A DNA stretch of 7,320 nt. Origin: JACOYH01 sp964469735 (lineage in GTDB: Bacteria; Patescibacteriota; Minisyncoccia; Minisyncoccales; MHMH01). The translations under genes and the position numbers were made by a program. The notes beneath the pieces are model-generated. The model was given only the letters and a program-made list of their open reading frames with translations. It searched no databases and was not told the DNA's origin. Below are positions 6,238 through 7,320 of the stretch, in pieces. Position 1 is the first letter of the stretch. Each line of letters starts with the position of its first letter. Where the stretch lies: NCBI GenBank assembly GCA_964469735.1, contig CAYXYS010000029.1, positions 1 through 7,320 on the forward strand, given 5' to 3'.

Positions 6238-6238
6238 T

Positions 6239-6267
6239 TTGATTTTAGGCTACTTTTATGGTAAATT
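6239..6267 (+). promoter_or_regulatory. Promoter of the tRNA-Arg / recG unit
   Basis: TTGATT (6239-6244) and TAAATT (6262-6267) are 17 bases apart, and a TG at 6259-6260 gives an extended -10. Each hexamer matches the consensus at four of six positions, so the spacing and the TGn carry the call. Predicted start is near 6274, leaving a leader of about 63 bases before the tRNA. Its -35 sits one base from the -35 of the divergent tRNA-Ser promoter. No better promoter is visible before recG. Confidence 0.65.
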
Positions 6268-6288
6268 AAACAAGAATTAGCGCTCGTA

Positions 6289-6328
6289 GCCCCGAACAAA
6301 ATTCTGCGAATTTACACGGGGTAAATTC
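6289..6328 (+). promoter_or_regulatory. Folded leader upstream of tRNA-Arg with mutually exclusive hairpins
   Basis: Three pairings share the same bases. AAATTC (6299-6304) pairs with GAATTT (6308-6313) around a TGC loop. GAATTTAC (6308-6315) pairs perfectly with GTAAATTC (6321-6328) around an ACGGG loop. CCCCG (6290-6294) can pair with CGGGG (6317-6321), or its CCCG part with the CGGG of that loop as a pseudoknot. The first two hairpins exclude each other. No T-run follows, so no classical terminator is formed. It may guide tRNA processing or act as a switch; it does not match a riboswitch class I can name. Confidence 0.45.
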
Positions 6329-6337
6329 AATGGATAT

Positions 6338-6410
6338 GTCCCTGTAGCTTAATGGATAAAGCGTCTCCCTGCGGAGGAGAAGATTGGCTGTTCGAGTCAG
6401 CCCAGGGACA
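6338..6410 (+). tRNA. tRNA-Arg(GCG)
   Basis: A 73-base class I tRNA. Acceptor arms GTCCCTG and CAGGGAC pair fully. The D arm is GCTT...AAGC with a GGA run that places A at position 20, an arginine identity base. The anticodon arm is TCTCC-CTGCGGA-GGAGA with anticodon GCG at 6371-6373 and G37. The T arm is GGCTG-TTCGAGT-CAGCC and the discriminator is A. CCA is not encoded: CATG follows, in which ATG is the recG start. Most bacteria read CGU/CGC with an ACG anticodon modified to inosine by TadA, so a GCG gene is unusual. Confidence 0.96.
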
Positions 6411-6411
6411 C
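6404..6411 (+). promoter_or_regulatory. Shine-Dalgarno-like AGGG of recG inside the tRNA-Arg acceptor stem
   Basis: AGGG at 6404-6407 is the only ribosome-binding-like sequence near the recG ATG at 6412, four bases upstream of it. It belongs to the 3' acceptor strand of tRNA-Arg, so it is base-paired in the folded tRNA and removed from recG by 3' processing. Either unprocessed transcripts are translated or recG is read as an almost leaderless message. Confidence 0.45.
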
Positions 6412-7320
6412 ATGAATCTTCAAACTCCCATCCAGCAGGTGCCCGGAATAGGGCCGATCTACCAAAAGAAACTCAAAAAGCTGGGCATCAAAACGGTCAG
6501 CGACCTCTTGTTCCACTTTCCTCATCGTTATGAGGATTTTTCAAATATCGTTCCCATAGCGAAAATAAAAGCCGGGGAGAGCTGCTCTATACGGGGAAAA
6601 GTGCTGAAAATCCAAAGCAGCCGCACCTGGAAAAAAAGAATGCCGCTAACCCAGGCGGTAATCGAAGACGAAAGCGGAGCCGTTAAGGTGGTCTGGTTCA
6701 ACCAGCCGTATCTGGCAACGGCTCTTAAGGAGGGAGAAAATATTATTCTTTCGGGAAAAGCCGGCTGGGATAAAAACGGGTTCTACCTCAACAATCCGGC
6801 ATATGAAAAAATCTCCAACGAAGAAAGCTTCTCCCCCACTCATACGGGCAGAATAATACCCATCTATCCTGAAACCGAGGGAATTTCATCCAGATGGCTC
6901 AGGTATATATTGAAGCCTCCTTTAACGGAATTGGCCTCAAAGATTCAGGAACCGCTTCCCATTAAGGTTATAAAAGAAAACAACCTCATGCCGATTAAAG
7001 AAGCAATTTGGCAGATCCATTTTCCCGCCTCCCTGGAAAATGCCAAAAGGGCCAGGGAAAGATTTTCATTTCAAGATCTCTTTTATATAGAACTATGGGC
7101 TCTCAGAGAAAGAATGAGGCTGGCCAGAGAAAAAGCTCCCGCCTTCCCCATGAATCTGGATTTAATTAAAAGAATGGTTGATTCCCTGCCCTTCAAACTG
7201 ACCGATTCCCAAAGAAAAGCCGCTTGGCAAATATTAAAAGACCTGGAAAAGCCCAGGCCGATGAATAGATTGCTTGAAGGAGACGTCGGCTCGGGAAAAA
7301 CCGTGGTGGCCGCTATGGCC
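6412..7320 (+). CDS. recG: ATP-dependent DNA helicase RecG (N-terminal 303 residues, runs off the right edge)
   Basis: An uninterrupted reading frame from ATG 6412 to the window end. RecG is a double-stranded-DNA translocase that remodels stalled replication forks and Holliday junctions. Visible: the N-terminal helix-hairpin-helix 'PGIGPIYQKKLKKLGI' (11-26), the family-typical 'DLLFHFPHRYEDF' (31-43), the OB-fold wedge domain (about 55-140), 'RIIPIYPETEGISSRWLR' (147-164), the linker helix 'FSFQDLFYIELWALRERMRL' (217-236), 'LPFKLTDSQRKAAWQIL' (261-277), and Walker A GDVGSGKT (290-297). Motifs Ia to VI lie outside the window. The N-terminus 'LQTPIQQVPGIG' matches the conserved RecG start, supporting the ATG at 6412 over the GTG at 6439. 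The start is one base after tRNA-Arg, and expression probably depends on the tRNA promoter. Confidence 0.96.
   Translation, partial: MNLQTPIQQVPGIGPIYQKKLKKLGIKTVSDLLFHFPHRYEDFSNIVPIAKIKAGESCSIRGKVLKIQSSRTWKKRMPLTQAVIEDESGAVKVVWFNQPYLATALKEGENIILSGKAGWDKNGFYLNNPAYEKISNEESFSPTHTGRIIPIYPETEGISSRWLRYILKPPLTELASKIQEPLPIKVIKENNLMPIKEAIWQIHFPASLENAKRARERFSFQDLFYIELWALRERMRLAREKAPAFPMNLDLIKRMVDSLPFKLTDSQRKAAWQILKDLEKPRPMNRLLEGDVGSGKTVVAAMA

Noticed and set aside
6104..6410. tRNA genes as possible integration sites of a mobile element
   Set aside because: No integrase, no duplicated tRNA 3' end and no change in gene character next to them were seen.
6439..6441. GTG as an alternative recG start
   Set aside because: It has no ribosome binding site and would remove the conserved 'TPIQ' beginning of RecG.
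6646..6843. A 65-codon minus-strand reading frame
   Set aside because: It is antisense to the RecG wedge domain, which has continuous family similarity on the plus strand.

Overview
The window looks like part of a chromosome from an uncultured Patescibacteria (Candidate Phyla Radiation) bacterium, most likely Parcubacteria-like. This is an inference, not a measurement. It rests on the compact pilM-pilN-pilO-small protein-pilB-response regulator-pilT-pilC order, small divergent PilN/PilO proteins, an unusual PilT nucleotide-binding loop, moderate G+C, and no outer-membrane pilus gene in view. A genome-wide marker tree would be needed to place it firmly.

Layout. Positions 1-5812 hold a type IV pilus assembly operon on the minus strand, read right to left: pilM, pilN, pilO, a small one-pass membrane protein in the pilP position, the extension ATPase pilB, a stand-alone receiver-domain response regulator, the PilT-type ATPase, and the first 60 codons of pilC, which runs off the left edge. 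Gaps between genes are 24 bases or less, and pilB and the regulator overlap by one base, so this is probably one translationally coupled transcript. PilM (actin-like, cytoplasmic), PilN and PilO (membrane-anchored) would form the alignment platform. PilB drives pilus polymerisation, the PilT-type ATPase drives retraction, and PilC is the membrane platform both act on.

Positions 5813-5975 are an AT-rich intergenic region with a long imperfect inverted repeat and weak candidate promoters for the pilus operon. Positions 5976-6237 form a separate minus-strand tRNA unit: promoter, tRNA-Ser(GCU), tRNA-Ser(UGA) and an intrinsic terminator that insulates it from pilM.

From about 6239 the plus strand carries a divergent unit. 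An extended -10 promoter is followed by a leader with mutually exclusive hairpins, then a tRNA-Arg with the bacterially unusual anticodon GCG, then recG. The recG start codon lies one base after the tRNA, so the only Shine-Dalgarno-like sequence is inside the tRNA acceptor stem. recG runs off the right edge just after its Walker A motif.

No CRISPR array, insertion sequence, phage gene or obviously new multi-gene system is visible. The most notable points are the tRNA-Arg/recG junction with its folded leader, the regulator embedded between the two pilus motors (invariant Lys replaced by Arg), and the PilT P-loop variant.
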